The notes beneath the pieces were generated by a model. That model was not told where the DNA came from and made no database searches. It worked only from the letters and a program-made list of their open reading frames with translations. The translations under genes were made by a program, and so were the position numbers. This document shows positions 26,856 to 27,900 of a stretch of 27,900 nucleotides of DNA, in pieces. Within the stretch, counting starts at the first letter, position 1. The number at the start of each line of letters is the position of its first letter. The stretch comes from a virus. The stretch lies in IMG/VR virus record IMGVR_UViG_3300044998_000766, positions 1 to 27,900 of that record, one strand, 5' to 3'.

Positions 26856-27900
26856 GTTTCCCGCGCCCCACCCTTTCCGCCCTGCGCGAGCTGGCGCGCA
26901 ACGAGGTCGCGGCCCGGCTGCCCGGCGCCGACCCGGCGCTGCGGCGCTCGGCCATCATGGTGCTGGCCGAGACGCTCGCCGGCCTCGCGCATCACCAGTA
27001 TGGCTACCTCGACTTCATCGCCCGCCAGGTGATCCCCGACACGGCGGAAGGCGAATACCTCGACCGCTGGTGCCGGATGGTCGGGCTGCAGCGCAAGCCG
27101 GCAACGGCGGCGGCGGGCAGCGTCACCTTCACCGGGACGGACGGCACCGCCATCGCCCTCGGCACGCGGCTGACGCGCGGGGACGGCGTGACCTACGCCA
27201 CCACCCAGGCGGGCACGATCGCCGGCGGCAGCGCCACCCTGCCGGTGGAGGCCGAGGCGGCGGGGGAGGGCGGCAATGTCGCCGCCGGCGCCGCCCTCAC
27301 GCTGATGACGGCGGTGCCGGGGCTGCTCGGGACCGTCACCGTCGCTACCGGCGGGCTGAGCGGCGGCGGGCCCGAGGAAGACGACGCGCCCCTGCGCGAG
27401 CGCCTGCGCGCCCGCCTCGCCACGCCGCCGGCGGGCGGGGCGGCGCATGACTACATCGCCTGGGCGCTGGCCGTGCCCGGCGTCACGCGCGCCTGGGTCT
27501 TCCCGCTCGCGCGCGGGGCAGGGACGGTCAATGTCTCCTTCGTCATGGACGGGCGGGTGAACATCATCCCGACCGCGGGCGACGTGGCCGAGGTGCAGGC
27601 GGCGATCGACGAGCAGCGCCCGGTCACGGCCGACGTGCTGGTCTATGCGCCCACGCCGGTCGCGCTCGATATCACCATCACCGGGCTGAACCCGGATACG
27701 CTGGCGGTGCGGCAGGCGATCGAGGCCGAGCTGCTCGCCTTCCTGCGCCGCGATGCCGCCCCCGGTGGCACCACCCGCCGCTCCCGCCTGATCGAGGCGA
27801 TCAGCCGCGCGGCGGGCGAATCCTGGCACACGCTGACGGTTCCGGCCGCCGACGTGGCGCATGCTGCGGGCGAGATGCCGGTGCTCGGCACGGTGACCTA
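26852..27900 (+). CDS. Baseplate J/gp47-like protein (cut by right edge)
   Basis: 349 complete codons are visible; the reading frame is open at the right edge. Pattern of the baseplate J family: LRELARNEVAARLPGADPAL, RQVIPDTAEGEYLDRWCRMV, GLQRKPATAAAGSVTFTGTD, VEAEAAGEGGNVAAGAALTL, PAGGAAHDYIAWALAVPGVT, RAWVFPLARGAGTVNVSFVM, and the helix with RSRLIEAISRAAGESWHTLT. Wedge protein of the baseplate. The last visible residues (PVLGTVT) are typical of the extreme C-terminus, so only a few codons are probably missing. ATGA overlap with gp46. Confidence 0.93.
   Translation, partial: MSFPRPTLSALRELARNEVAARLPGADPALRRSAIMVLAETLAGLAHHQYGYLDFIARQVIPDTAEGEYLDRWCRMVGLQRKPATAAAGSVTFTGTDGTAIALGTRLTRGDGVTYATTQAGTIAGGSATLPVEAEAAGEGGNVAAGAALTLMTAVPGLLGTVTVATGGLSGGGPEEDDAPLRERLRARLATPPAGGAAHDYIAWALAVPGVTRAWVFPLARGAGTVNVSFVMDGRVNIIPTAGDVAEVQAAIDEQRPVTADVLVYAPTPVALDITITGLNPDTLAVRQAIEAELLAFLRRDAAPGGTTRRSRLIEAISRAAGESWHTLTVPAADVAHAAGEMPVLGTVT

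Noticed and set aside
23385-27900. Lysis genes (holin, endolysin, spanin) hidden in the tail module
   Set aside because: Every frame in this stretch is accounted for by tail genes with 4-bp overlaps. No muralytic motif or holin-like small membrane protein was seen there.

Overview
The window is the left and middle part of an integrated, contractile-tailed (myovirus) prophage in a very GC-rich alphaproteobacterium. GC is about 70% by eye, codons end in G/C, and genes chain by ATGA/GTGA overlaps. Two phage-borne proteins, a GcrA-like regulator and a GapR/DUF2312 protein, belong to families essentially confined to Alphaproteobacteria. An Acetobacteraceae/Roseomonas-like host would fit, but that is a guess from composition.

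Layout. (1) 1-2340, minus strand: a tightly overlapping leftward early operon of small genes (DUF551-like, Cys-rich, two one-pass membrane proteins, DUF4326) that ends in the N-terminus of a tyrosine integrase running off the left edge. (2) 2341-3151: the immunity switch. A minus-strand XRE repressor and a divergent Cro-like gene are flanked by three 19-bp palindromic operators of form TATCCAC-N5-GTGGATA. One lies inside the Cro-like promoter and two lie at the leftward early promoter. (3) 3163-4938: small genes of alternating orientation, including an exported protein transcribed against the lytic direction (a lysogenic-conversion candidate). (4) 5102-10304: rightward early/replication operon with an HTH protein, a winged-helix/GcrA fusion, small proteins, a GapR-like protein, a RepA-type AAA helicase, then a 333-bp non-coding block packed with GCCCCGAA octamers, hairpins and a 29-bp alternating purine-pyrimidine tract (candidate replication origin), and a DUF6456-like protein. 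(5) 10404-19548: packaging and head. It holds a structural protein read from TTG, a cos-like region, Nu1 and GpA terminase subunits, gpW-like joiner, lambda-type portal, S49 protease with a nested in-frame scaffold, DUF2190-type capsid cement protein, Mu gpT-type major capsid protein and two head-tail/tail-completion proteins. (6) 19562-27900: Mu-like contractile tail. It runs sheath, tube, tail assembly chaperone with a clear -1 frameshift signal, tape measure, gpN, gpP, gp45 spike, gp46 and gp47/baseplate J, the last cut by the right edge.

Logic: the repressor probably holds both the leftward early promoter and the rightward Cro-like promoter through one shared operator sequence. Induction would turn on integrase/early genes leftward and replication rightward, followed by packaging, head and tail genes on the plus strand. 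No lysis cassette, tail fibre, attachment site, tRNA or CRISPR array is visible; the first three would be expected outside the window.
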